From the NCBI GenBank assembly GCA_964344035.1, contig CAYFLK010000004.1, positions 45,535-109,534 on the forward strand: a DNA stretch of 64,000 nucleotides. Reading direction: 5' to 3'. The DNA comes from UBA1014 sp964344035. Its GTDB lineage: Bacteria > SAR324 > NAC60-12. The first letter of the stretch is position 1. Every line of letters starts with the position of its first letter. Position numbers and translations under genes: made by a program. Positions 35,077-42,990 of this stretch are shown here, piece after piece. The notes beneath the pieces were generated by a model. It worked only from the letters and a program-made list of their open reading frames with translations. It had not been told where the DNA came from and did no database searches.

Positions 35077-38000
35077 ATGATTCGCTGGATGGCTGAGCAC
35101 AAAGTTGCCGCAAACCTGCTGATGCTGATCATCCTCGTTTGGGGAGGAATGAGCATCATGAACATAAAGCAGGAGACATTTCCAACATTTGAACTCGATC
35201 TGATTGCGATTGCTGTCCCCTATTCCGGGGCGACCCCGGAGGATGTTGAGGAATCCATCATCATTCCCATCGAATCGGCCATCGAAGGCATCGAAGGCAT
35301 CGAAGGCATCAAGAAGATGACTTCCACTGCGCGTGAAGGTGCGGGCACTTTTCGTATTGAACTGGAAGAAGGTTCAGACCGGAGGAAGATCCAGGATGAG
35401 TTGCAAGCAGAAGTTGACCGCATTACGGTTTTTCCCGAGGAGTCCGATGCTCCGAAGATAACGGCGCCGCGGTTCCGCCGCGGGGTGCTCGATGTAGTCA
35501 TTTTCGGTGACGCCCCCAACCGTTCGTTGGTGGAAACCGCGCAACTGATCAAAAACGATCTGCTAAAACACCCGGATATCACGCAGGTTGAGGTGGAACA
35601 GCCACGGGCTTTTGAACTGCGCATTGAAATATCCGGCAGCGCCCTGGAGCAGTATTCGCTGACGATGGACCAGGTTGCGCAGATCATCAGACAATCCGCC
35701 ATCGACATGCCTGGAGGAAAACTGCAGACAGTAGGAGGAGACCTGCTTATCCGGACAAAGGAGAGAAAGTATTCTGTCGCTGAATATGCAAGGATTCCTT
35801 TGATCACTACCGGACAGGGGACTTTGCGGCTTGGTGACATCGCAAACATCACGGACGGGTTTGAAGAATCGTACCTGCGCAACCAATATAATGGCAAACC
35901 GGCCCAGAGGATTCAGGTCTATCGGGTCGGGGAGCAAACCCCCACCGAAGTTTCAACGGCGGTGAGGGAATCGCTGACCGAGATTAACGGGCGTTTGCCG
36001 TCAAGCATCAACACCGCCATCCTCTACGACCGTTCCATCATCCTCCAGAGCCGCATTGACCTGATGATGAAAAATATGTGGCTGGGGTTGGGATTGGTTT
36101 TCCTCTCCCTTGCTCTTTTTTTAAGAATCCCGCTGGCCTTCTGGATCATGATGGGGATCCCCATCAGTTTTGCCGGGGCCTTGATCGCGATGCCGGGCTT
36201 GGACCTGAGCATCAACATGATCTCCCTGTTCGGGTTTATCCTTGTGCTCGGAATAGTAGTTGATGATGCAATCGTGGTTGGGGAAAACATTTATGCCCAC
36301 CATGAAATGGGCAAGACCCCCGTTGAAGCTGCAGTGGAGGGGGCAAAGGAAATAGGAATGCCGGTGCTGATCACCATACTCACCACCATCGCGGCTTTCA
36401 TTCCATTTTATTTCATTCCCGGCACTACCGGTAAATTCTTCCGCAGCATCCCGGACGTGCTTACGGTAGTGTTGTTGGTCTCATTGGTAGAAGCAATGAT
36501 GATCCTGCCCGGGCATTTGGCACACCGGCACAGGGTGATTGAATTCATACTGATGCCGATTGCCTGGATTTTGAACTGGCCACGCTATCATTTCAGCAGG
36601 GCCCTGAAATGGATTTCCGAAAATCCATACCGCAAATCCCTGAACGCCTGTCTGAAATATCGCTACACGACCTTCGCTTTGGGAATTTTCGTTCTTTTGC
36701 TGTGCGTCGGACTGACCCTGGGGGGTCATATCCGCTTCACATTCTTCCCCAGAATTGACAGCAACACGATAAACGTCAGCGCGCGTATGCCGTTCGGCAC
36801 TCCTTTCTCCATAACTGAGAGAGTTGAAAAGAAGATGCTGGCAAGCGCGAACGAATTGCTTGCTGAATACGAGCAGCAAAACGGGACCCCGGTGGCGGAC
36901 GGGATCTACAGCAGCATCGGCCGGGGAGGCAGTCACGCAATCAGCATTAGAGTGTTTCTGAAACCGATTGAAGAAAGGGGTTTCGCTACCAGTGAATTCA
37001 GCAGAAAATGGCAGAGAAAACTGGGGCAGATTGCCGGCATTGAATCGATTGCTTACCGGGGACGCCACCGGGTTGCATCGGAAAACGACATAGACCTGCA
37101 GTTGAGTCATCCCGACAACCATCAGCTGTCAATGGTGGTGGATCGTTTCAAACAGGACCTGGGGGAATATCCGGGTGTCAGCGACGTCGAAGACAGCACC
37201 GATTCAGGAAACCAGGAAATCCAGATTAAATTGAGCGCCGAAAGCAGGGCCATTGGGATGACCGCCCAGGACCTAACCCGACAGGTCCGCGGCGCTTTCC
37301 AGGGTGTGGAGGTTTTCAAGATTCAGCGTGAGGGCGATGAGATCAGCGTGATGCTTAGATTGCCCCTGGAAGAACGGCGTTATCTCAGGGACCTTTTAGA
37401 TTTGGTGGTGATGGCCCCAGGCGGGGACAAACTGCCTCTGGACCGTGCGGCAAAACTGCAATACGGCAAGTCTTTCAGCAGCATCAAACGAGTTGACGGA
37501 CGCAGGGTGATAAATGTCACTGCCAATGTGGACTCCGCTGTATCGAATGTTGCCGAGATCAAACGTTCCATGCAAAAAAACCTGCTGCCGAATATCGAAC
37601 AGGAATTTCCTCAACTGAGGTTTACATTCGAGGGTTCCCACCGCGCACAGGAAAACACCATGATCGGGGTCAAGCAGGGAAGCATGATCACCGCGCTGCT
37701 GATTTTTTCCTTGCTGGCATTGCAGTTCCGCAGTTACTTGCAGCCCGTGATTGTTATGACCGCCATTCCCTTCGGCATCGTCGGAGCTGTGCTGGGTCAT
37801 TACCTGCTGGGGTATAACATGAGTATTATCAGTGTACTTGGAATGGTCGCATTAAGCGGAATCGTGGTCAACGATTCCCTGATCATGGTCGATTTCATTA
37901 ACCGTTACAGGGAACAGGGGGTAAGAAAGACTACCGCGGTGTTGGATGCAGGCGTACGTCGATTCCGCCCGATCATGCTCACCACGTTGACGACTTTCTG

Positions 38001-38205
38001 CGGTTTGCTGCCGATGATGTTCGAGCAATCGAGGGAGGCTCGCTTCCTCATTCCGATGGCAATCAGCCTTGCATTCGGGGTGCTTTTTGCGACTTTCATC
38101 ACACTTGTACTGGTTCCGGTTTTTTATTACATGATAGATGATTTGAGAAATCTGCTGCGGTTCCAGAAAACTGAATCAGTTGAACCACTGGTTATCCCTG
38201 AGTGA
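35077..38205 (+). CDS. RND-family efflux transporter (AcrB/MdtB-like)
   Basis: A 1042-residue inner-membrane proton antiporter, the usual RND length. Twelve membrane helices and two large periplasmic loops are evident. The proton-relay pair of aspartates sits in GIVVDDAIVVGEN near residue 395. The N-terminal opening IRWMAEHKVAANLLMLI is typical of the family. A tandem EGI repeat (nucleotides 35281-35308, unit ATCGAAGGC three times) lengthens the usual AIEGIEGV stretch near residue 70-78. Substrates unknown; the linked Cpx-like system suggests induction by envelope damage. It is flanked by two membrane fusion proteins; no outer-membrane channel gene (TolC family) is in the window. Confidence 0.92.
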   Translation: MIRWMAEHKVAANLLMLIILVWGGMSIMNIKQETFPTFELDLIAIAVPYSGATPEDVEESIIIPIESAIEGIEGIEGIKKMTSTAREGAGTFRIELEEGSDRRKIQDELQAEVDRITVFPEESDAPKITAPRFRRGVLDVVIFGDAPNRSLVETAQLIKNDLLKHPDITQVEVEQPRAFELRIEISGSALEQYSLTMDQVAQIIRQSAIDMPGGKLQTVGGDLLIRTKERKYSVAEYARIPLITTGQGTLRLGDIANITDGFEESYLRNQYNGKPAQRIQVYRVGEQTPTEVSTAVRESLTEINGRLPSSINTAILYDRSIILQSRIDLMMKNMWLGLGLVFLSLALFLRIPLAFWIMMGIPISFAGALIAMPGLDLSINMISLFGFILVLGIVVDDAIVVGENIYAHHEMGKTPVEAAVEGAKEIGMPVLITILTTIAAFIPFYFIPGTTGKFFRSIPDVLTVVLLVSLVEAMMILPGHLAHRHRVIEFILMPIAWILNWPRYHFSRALKWISENPYRKSLNACLKYRYTTFALGIFVLLLCVGLTLGGHIRFTFFPRIDSNTINVSARMPFGTPFSITERVEKKMLASANELLAEYEQQNGTPVADGIYSSIGRGGSHAISIRVFLKPIEERGFATSEFSRKWQRKLGQIAGIESIAYRGRHRVASENDIDLQLSHPDNHQLSMVVDRFKQDLGEYPGVSDVEDSTDSGNQEIQIKLSAESRAIGMTAQDLTRQVRGAFQGVEVFKIQREGDEISVMLRLPLEERRYLRDLLDLVVMAPGGDKLPLDRAAKLQYGKSFSSIKRVDGRRVINVTANVDSAVSNVAEIKRSMQKNLLPNIEQEFPQLRFTFEGSHRAQENTMIGVKQGSMITALLIFSLLALQFRSYLQPVIVMTAIPFGIVGAVLGHYLLGYNMSIISVLGMVALSGIVVNDSLIMVDFINRYREQGVRKTTAVLDAGVRRFRPIMLTTLTTFCGLLPMMFEQSREARFLIPMAISLAFGVLFATFITLVLVPVFYYMIDDLRNLLRFQKTESVEPLVIPE

Positions 38206-38208
38206 ATC

Positions 38209-39315
38209 ATGTCTGGTATGAAGAAATCCATGTATTTTAATTCGATCCTGCTTTTGAGCGCGGCTTTGTTAACTTTGGGGGCGGAGGTTTGTGCCCAAAC
38301 GGCAGTAATTGTTAAACAAGTTCACGCAGAATTGGAAAAACATCGGATCACCCTGGTTGGAACAGTGGAGCCGACCACCGTTTTGACTGTCCAGGCTAAA
38401 TCGGGGGGACGGATTGCAAATATTGAAGTGGCAGAGAACCAGCAGGTGCGCAGGGGACAATTGCTGCTAGGATTGGAAAATGAAACCGCGAAGCTGCAGG
38501 TTCAACTTGCGCGACTGCAGGTTAAACTGAATGAAAATACTCTGCGGGATTCCCTCGAGGCGCTGGAGGATTCCAACCTGCGCTTGCGGGAGGAACAGCA
38601 GTTGTATGAACAGGGAACATCAACCCGGCAAAAAATGGATGCCTTAAAATTACAGAATCGGCGTCACCGGATCAACGTCGAAAGCGGGCGGATTAGAATT
38701 CAGGTTTCCAAGAAAGAATTGAGGATCCGCGAAGAAGCCCTTGAGGACACACTTATCCGCAGTCCGATTGCCGGCGTTGTTACCAGGCGCATGCATGAAC
38801 CGGGGGAAGTGGTTGGTTCCGGCTCGGCATTGCTTGAATTAATTGATATCGAAACAGTTGAAATCGTCTGCGGGGTTGCGGAGGAAGAATTGCGTTTCAT
38901 TAAGGAAGGGTTCCCTGTGCGGTTTAGTGTTTCAGCATTTCCTGGAAAAAAATTCAAAGGAACCATCCTGCGCCTGGCACGGACTGCCGAGTCACAATCC
39001 AGGAGATTTACCGCCACCATCCGCGCGCATAACCCGGAACGTATGCTGCGAGGAGGGATGACCGCCCAAGTTCAATATGAATCTCCGGGAATTCCTGTGG
39101 TTACCATCCCCCCCTCGGCTTTGCGTAACGAAAAGCAAATGAGTTTCGTGTATGTTGTGGAAGGTGGTATTCTTCAACTCCGGGAAGTGGAGGTCCTGGG
39201 ATATTCAAAAGGGTTGCTGAGAATATCGGGGAAGCTCAAAGCCGGAGATCAAGTAGTTGTTTCTCCGCGCAGTGGATTAAGTGTGGGGCTGCCTGTTTTA
39301 GTCCAACCCCTCTGA
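38209..39315 (+). CDS. RND-type membrane fusion protein with normal hairpin
   Basis: A 368-residue periplasmic adaptor with a signal/anchor at residues 6-28. The lipoyl motif GGRIANIEVAENQQVRRGQLLLGLE (about 62-88) is followed by a long helical hairpin (about 92-165; RLQVKLNENTLRDSLEALEDSN and the returning helix), then SPIAGVVTRR and the beta-barrel. It follows the pump at 4 bases. Two adaptors for one pump is unusual: it may be the functional tunnel component, complementing the hairpin-less one upstream, or assist a second pump. Confidence 0.85.
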   Translation: MSGMKKSMYFNSILLLSAALLTLGAEVCAQTAVIVKQVHAELEKHRITLVGTVEPTTVLTVQAKSGGRIANIEVAENQQVRRGQLLLGLENETAKLQVQLARLQVKLNENTLRDSLEALEDSNLRLREEQQLYEQGTSTRQKMDALKLQNRRHRINVESGRIRIQVSKKELRIREEALEDTLIRSPIAGVVTRRMHEPGEVVGSGSALLELIDIETVEIVCGVAEEELRFIKEGFPVRFSVSAFPGKKFKGTILRLARTAESQSRRFTATIRAHNPERMLRGGMTAQVQYESPGIPVVTIPPSALRNEKQMSFVYVVEGGILQLREVEVLGYSKGLLRISGKLKAGDQVVVSPRSGLSVGLPVLVQPL

Positions 39316-39322
39316 TGGTCAA

Positions 39323-39508
39323 TTAATGCGTGGCAAAAAAATTCCGGAAATTATGCGCGCTCATTTTATTGGTGATCCCCGCTCTGCGGACAGCTTGTTT
39401 GAATCCCTGGTTGATAACTTGTATCCTCAAGCAACTTTTTCCCGATTGTTGTGTTGACATATCAGTAGTCGGTTTTTTAAATTTCATTAATATGAGATTA
39501 ACTGACAA
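39323..39508 (-). pseudogene. Remnant of an integron-type tyrosine recombinase
   Basis: The frame ends with FKQAVRRAGIT and HNFRNFFATH, which matches the C-terminal catalytic region of tyrosine recombinases of the IntI group (AVRRAGIT, then H-T-L-R-H-S-F-A-T-H). The catalytic H-x-x-R pair is retained, but the second histidine-containing LGH and the nucleophile tyrosine that should follow are missing, because the frame stops immediately after FATH. The preceding 25-30 residues show no resemblance. It is oriented opposite to the cassettes to its right, as an integron integrase would be. It starts 8 bases after the stop of the second adaptor gene. Confidence 0.65.
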
Positions 39509-39521
39509 TACCTGAAAGGTC

Positions 39522-39687
39522 GGTCAATACCGAGTTGAGATGTCCCCGCCCTCACGACTATCATCGTGGCGCCACGCTGTGCTCCCGCGCTCCGACAAAA
39601 AGTCGTTTGAGCAGCTTCTTTTCCTGATAATACCCCTCCCCCGGAGTTGATTATCCGGTAAATCCGCCGCTCAACTCGGGGTTTGCG
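39522..39687. repeat. attC-like recombination site (copy A)
   Basis: A long imperfect palindrome. R''-like box GGTCAAT (39522-39528), L'' CCGAGTTGAG (39530-39539), internal stem regions, L' CTCAACTCGG (39670-39679) and R'-like GTTTGCG (39681-39687). Outer arms are exact inverted repeats of 10 bp. The GCTCAACTC plus short spacer plus GTT layout resembles the integron core-site consensus. About 166 bp, longer than most attC sites. Roughly four-fifths identical by eye to copy B. Confidence 0.6.
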
Positions 39688-39733
39688 GCATTGTGACCTA
39701 TGACTTGAGACGCAGTGTCACGTTCAAGAAACT

Positions 39734-40255
39734 GTGATGGACCTACGGCCTGCCAAACGCGATGACGTAGAGTTGCTGCGGAGCTGGGATGAACAACCGC
39801 ATGTCATTGCGTCGGACCCTGATGATGATTGGGCCTGGGAGGTTGAACTAAACAGAACCCCGGACTGGCGAGAGCAATTGATTGCCGAAGTAGATGGACG
39901 TCCCGTCGGATTTGTCCAGATCATCGACCCCGCACGTGAAGAGAGCCGCTATTGGGGCGACGTTCCGGCGGATCTTCGAGCCATCGATATTTGGATCGGG
40001 GAAGAAGCGGATCTGAACAAGGGCTACGGTACCACGATGATGCAGCTCGCACTTTCCCGCTGTTTCGCCGATCCGGCTGTCTCGGCTGTGCTCGTTGACC
40101 CGCTCGCCAGCAACACTGGAGCTCACCGATTCTATGAGCGGCTGGGGTTCCACTTTATAGAACGTCGCTGGTTTGGTGAGGACAAGTGCCTTGTTTATCG
40201 TCTGGACCGTCTTGATTACGCCCAGGCCGCCCAACCCGGATCAACCCCGAGTTGA
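39734..40255 (+). CDS. GNAT acetyltransferase, AAC(6')-like, in an integron cassette
   Basis: A 173-residue acetyl-CoA-dependent N-acetyltransferase. Conserved blocks near residue 77-137 (LRAIDIWIG, KGYGTTMMQLALSRCF, VLVDPLASNTGAHRFYERLGF) match the aminoglycoside 6'-N-acetyltransferase group and common environmental cassette acetyltransferases. The acetyl-CoA loop KGYGT and the N-H-R-F-Y stretch are as in GNAT motif A/B. The stop codon (40253-40255) lies inside the attC-like copy B, as in cassettes. It has no good ribosome-binding site of its own visible. Whether it acts on an aminoglycoside or on another amine cannot be told from sequence; AAC(6')-type resemblance is not proof of resistance. 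Confidence 0.75.
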   Translation: MMDLRPAKRDDVELLRSWDEQPHVIASDPDDDWAWEVELNRTPDWREQLIAEVDGRPVGFVQIIDPAREESRYWGDVPADLRAIDIWIGEEADLNKGYGTTMMQLALSRCFADPAVSAVLVDPLASNTGAHRFYERLGFHFIERRWFGEDKCLVYRLDRLDYAQAAQPGSTPS

Positions 40256-40402
40256 GCGGTTCCCGCCTTCACGACTGTTATCGTGGCGCCGCTGCGCTCA
40301 TGCTCCCCGATAAAAAATCGTTTGAGCAGCATCTTTTCCTGATAACACCCTTCCCCCGAAGTTGATTATCCGGTAAATCCGCCGCCCAACTCTGGGTTAG
40401 CA
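40239..40402. repeat. attC-like recombination site (copy B)
   Basis: Second copy of the palindrome, starting GATCAAC (40239-40245) and ending GTTAGCA (40396-40402). Outer arms 40243-40259 and 40382-40398 match 15 of 17 bases as an inverted repeat. L'' TTGAGCGG and L' GCCCAACTC are followed by a 3-base spacer and GTTAGCA, close to the core-site pattern GTTAGVC. Copy B ends with GGTTAGCA, an 8-mer that recurs at 40622-40629 beyond the next truncated cassette. Confidence 0.65.
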
Positions 40403-40417
40403 GGACAAAGAAAGTCG

Positions 40418-40627
40418 TTGGCGGCAGATCGTCCACACGTGGCCCAGCTTGTGGACTTTGATTCCGATGCCCTGCGCAAGGCCATCCAAGACGTATACAA
40501 GGAAGTGGCTAAAGATCCCGGCAATGGATTTCATTACCAAACTGACCGATCCCTGACCAAGATCTTCGGCTTCCAAAACAGTGACACGAGTGTGTTTTGG
40601 ATTGATCTGCCATACCGTCACGGTTAG
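40418..40627 (+). pseudogene. Truncated second cassette, methyltransferase N-terminus-like
   Basis: The 69-codon frame after copy B has no ATG and no ribosome site (first possible start TTG 40418). Residues 16-50 (ALRKAIQDVYKEVAKDP and GFHYQTDRSLTKIFGF) resemble the N-terminus of class I SAM-dependent methyltransferases, which typically read VREKY-x-x-VA then FHFHTGR and LGY. The SAM-binding fold that should follow is missing; the frame ends at 40627. It looks like a captured or decayed cassette. Confidence 0.5.
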
Positions 40628-40675
40628 CATCAATGTTCAATGGGTTTAAATCAGTTTCATCAAAAGGAGATTTCA

Positions 40676-41938
40676 GTGAATCAACGCATCATCAACATAC
40701 AGGCAATGGAAATCCTCGATTCCCGTGGAAACCCGACGGTGAGGGCAATGGTATTTCTGGAAAACGGGACCCGGGGTGTCTCGTCAGTTCCGTCCGGAGC
40801 ATCCACCGGAGAAAACGAAGCGCTGGAAATGAGGGATGGCGACCGTGGGCGTTACAACGGCAAGGGTGTGCTAAAGGCTGTGGAAAACGTGAACAGGGAA
40901 ATTGCCCCGGAACTGGTTGGCATGAACCCGGCGGAACAGGCAAAAATCGACCGTGCCATGCTCGAACTTGACGGTACGGGAAACAAGTCCCGACTCGGCG
41001 CCAACGCAATCCTCGGGGTTTCCATGGCAGTGGCTGATGCAGCGGCAAAGACCTCCGGACTCCCGCTTTACGCCTACCTCGGGGGTGTTGGCTGCACACA
41101 GCTGCCGGTACCGATGATGAACATCCTCAACGGGGGTGAACACGCGGACAACAGTGTGGACCTGCAGGAATTCATGATCATGCCAAGGGGAGCTAAAAGT
41201 TTCAGGGAGGCATTGCGGTATGGCGCGGAGACTTTTCACGCACTGAAGAAAATACTGCTTAAAAACGGTTACAGCACCGGGGTAGGCGATGAAGGCGGTT
41301 TCGCTCCAGACCTGAAGAGCAATGAGGAAGCCTGTGAACTGATCCTGGAGGCAGTGAAACTTGCAGGGTTTGAAGCAGGTAAGGACATCCACCTTGCGCT
41401 TGATGCCGCGGCAAGTTCGTTCTGCAGAGACGGCATTTATGATTTTCACAAGTCAGGACAGGGACGGAAAAGCAGTACACAGATGCTGGAATTTTACCGT
41501 AATCTCTGTACGCAATTCCCCATCTGTTCCATTGAAGATCCGATGGACGAACACGATTGGGAAGGGTTCGGAGCTATTACCCGTGATCTTGGGGAGCAGG
41601 TCCAGATTGTGGGTGACGACCTGTTCGTCACCAACACGCGTTATGTGGAAAAGGGAATCGAGGCTGGTTCAGCAAACGCTGTGCTGATCAAGCTGAATCA
41701 AATCGGGACTGTTTCTGAAACGGTCGATACAATTGAACTCTGCCGAAAAGCGGGATGGAATTATATCATCTCCCATCGCAGCGGAGAAACTGAAGATACT
41801 TTCATGGCTGACTTTTCCGTGGCCATGGGAGGAGGGCAGATCAAAACCGGGTCCGCGTCGCGCAGTGAAAGAATAGCCAAGTACAACCGGCTGCTTGAAA
41901 TTGAAGCAGAACTGGGAAGTACCGCTCGTTTCGGCTGA
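40676..41938 (+). CDS. eno: Enolase
   Basis: The glycolytic enzyme that interconverts 2-phosphoglycerate and phosphoenolpyruvate. The 420-residue protein has SGENEALEMRDGD near 39, GGEHADNSVDLQEFMIMP near 152, IEDPMDEHDW near 282, GDDLFVTN near 309 and the SHRSGETEDT loop near 362. I start at GTG 40676 because AAAGGAGA (40663-40670) precedes it; an ATG at 40640 in frame lacks this site. Usually eno is a housekeeping gene next to pyrG or ftsB; here it directly follows the integron remnant. Confidence 0.96.
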   Translation: MNQRIINIQAMEILDSRGNPTVRAMVFLENGTRGVSSVPSGASTGENEALEMRDGDRGRYNGKGVLKAVENVNREIAPELVGMNPAEQAKIDRAMLELDGTGNKSRLGANAILGVSMAVADAAAKTSGLPLYAYLGGVGCTQLPVPMMNILNGGEHADNSVDLQEFMIMPRGAKSFREALRYGAETFHALKKILLKNGYSTGVGDEGGFAPDLKSNEEACELILEAVKLAGFEAGKDIHLALDAAASSFCRDGIYDFHKSGQGRKSSTQMLEFYRNLCTQFPICSIEDPMDEHDWEGFGAITRDLGEQVQIVGDDLFVTNTRYVEKGIEAGSANAVLIKLNQIGTVSETVDTIELCRKAGWNYIISHRSGETEDTFMADFSVAMGGGQIKTGSASRSERIAKYNRLLEIEAELGSTARFG

Positions 41939-42063
41939 TTCAGATTTTGCGGGACAGTCCCCCATTGACTCATGTCCTGAAAAAGCTTGGCACTCTTCGG
42001 AGGATGAATTAATTTGCTGGGCTTGATTACGAGCTTAATTTTTAATTATTACCAGGAGCATCA

Positions 42064-42990
42064 ATGAGCAAGGCGATTACCATCCTTGGAGTTTTCGTGG
42101 CGGACCTGACTTTCCGCTCAGACCGCATGCCGGAACTGGGAGAAACATTTGTCGGCAACGCCTTCAAACTGGGCCCGGGAGGGAAGGGGTCGAACCAGGC
42201 GGTTGCGGCAAGAAGGGCCGGCGCCGAGGTACGTTTCCTGACAAAAATCGGCAGGGACCCTTTTGGAGAAATGGCGATGCAGGTTTACCGTGAAGAAGGG
42301 ATTCAAACCGATCTGGTTTTTCAGGACCCATCTCTTTCAACCGGCGCCGCCGCAATCATGGTCAATGAACAAACAGGGGATAACGCGATAATCGTTGTTC
42401 CCGGCGCGGCTGATGATCTAAGCCTTGAGGACATGGATAATTCGGAATCGGGAATCGCCGATTGTTCCTACTTCATGGCGTCACTCGAAGTCCCTGTTCC
42501 GGTGATGCAGCGCGGACTGGAAATAGCAAAACGGAACGGCGTCAAGACCATTCTCAACCCGGCCCCCGCGACGGAACTTCCTGATGAAGTGTATCGGCTT
42601 TCGGATTACTTCACGCCCAATGAAACCGAGGCCTCGTTGCTTGCCGGGATGCCTGTGCAAACGGTTGAACAGGCTGACGAGGCCGCCAAGGTTTTTCAGC
42701 GGCGCGGGGTTGACACTGTAATCGTCACCCTTGGGGAAAACGGAGCGTTTTTGCGCAACAGTGAAATCAGCACGCATGTCCCTTCTTTCGACATGAATGG
42801 GAAGGTGGTGGAAACAACGGGTGCGGGAGACGCTTTCAACGGGGGTTTTGCCCACGCGCTTGCTGAAGGTATGGGTTTGCTTGACGCAGTCAGATACGGA
42901 TCCGCTGCAGCTGCGATCTCGGTCACCCGCCTGGGGACTGCGCCCGCGATGCCTACCGCGGAGGAAATCGAGGAATTGCTGCACCAGTGA
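42064..42990 (+). CDS. rbsK: Ribokinase (PfkB family)
   Basis: Phosphorylates D-ribose to ribose 5-phosphate. The 308-residue protein has the first PfkB signature GPGGKGSNQAVAARRAGA near residue 38 and the second ETTGAGDAFNGGF near 247 with catalytic Asp in GAGD. Its last codon overlaps the DeoC start by ATGA. The pair suggests use of ribose and deoxyribose moieties released from nucleosides. RbsK could also act on deoxyribose. Confidence 0.92.
   Translation: MSKAITILGVFVADLTFRSDRMPELGETFVGNAFKLGPGGKGSNQAVAARRAGAEVRFLTKIGRDPFGEMAMQVYREEGIQTDLVFQDPSLSTGAAAIMVNEQTGDNAIIVVPGAADDLSLEDMDNSESGIADCSYFMASLEVPVPVMQRGLEIAKRNGVKTILNPAPATELPDEVYRLSDYFTPNETEASLLAGMPVQTVEQADEAAKVFQRRGVDTVIVTLGENGAFLRNSEISTHVPSFDMNGKVVETTGAGDAFNGGFAHALAEGMGLLDAVRYGSAAAAISVTRLGTAPAMPTAEEIEELLHQ

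Noticed and set aside
39330..39515. 61-codon plus ORF overlapping the recombinase remnant
   Set aside because: Shadow of the better-supported minus-strand recombinase fragment.
39734..40255. Calling the GNAT cassette a confirmed resistance gene
   Set aside because: Sequence resemblance to AAC(6') does not establish substrate.
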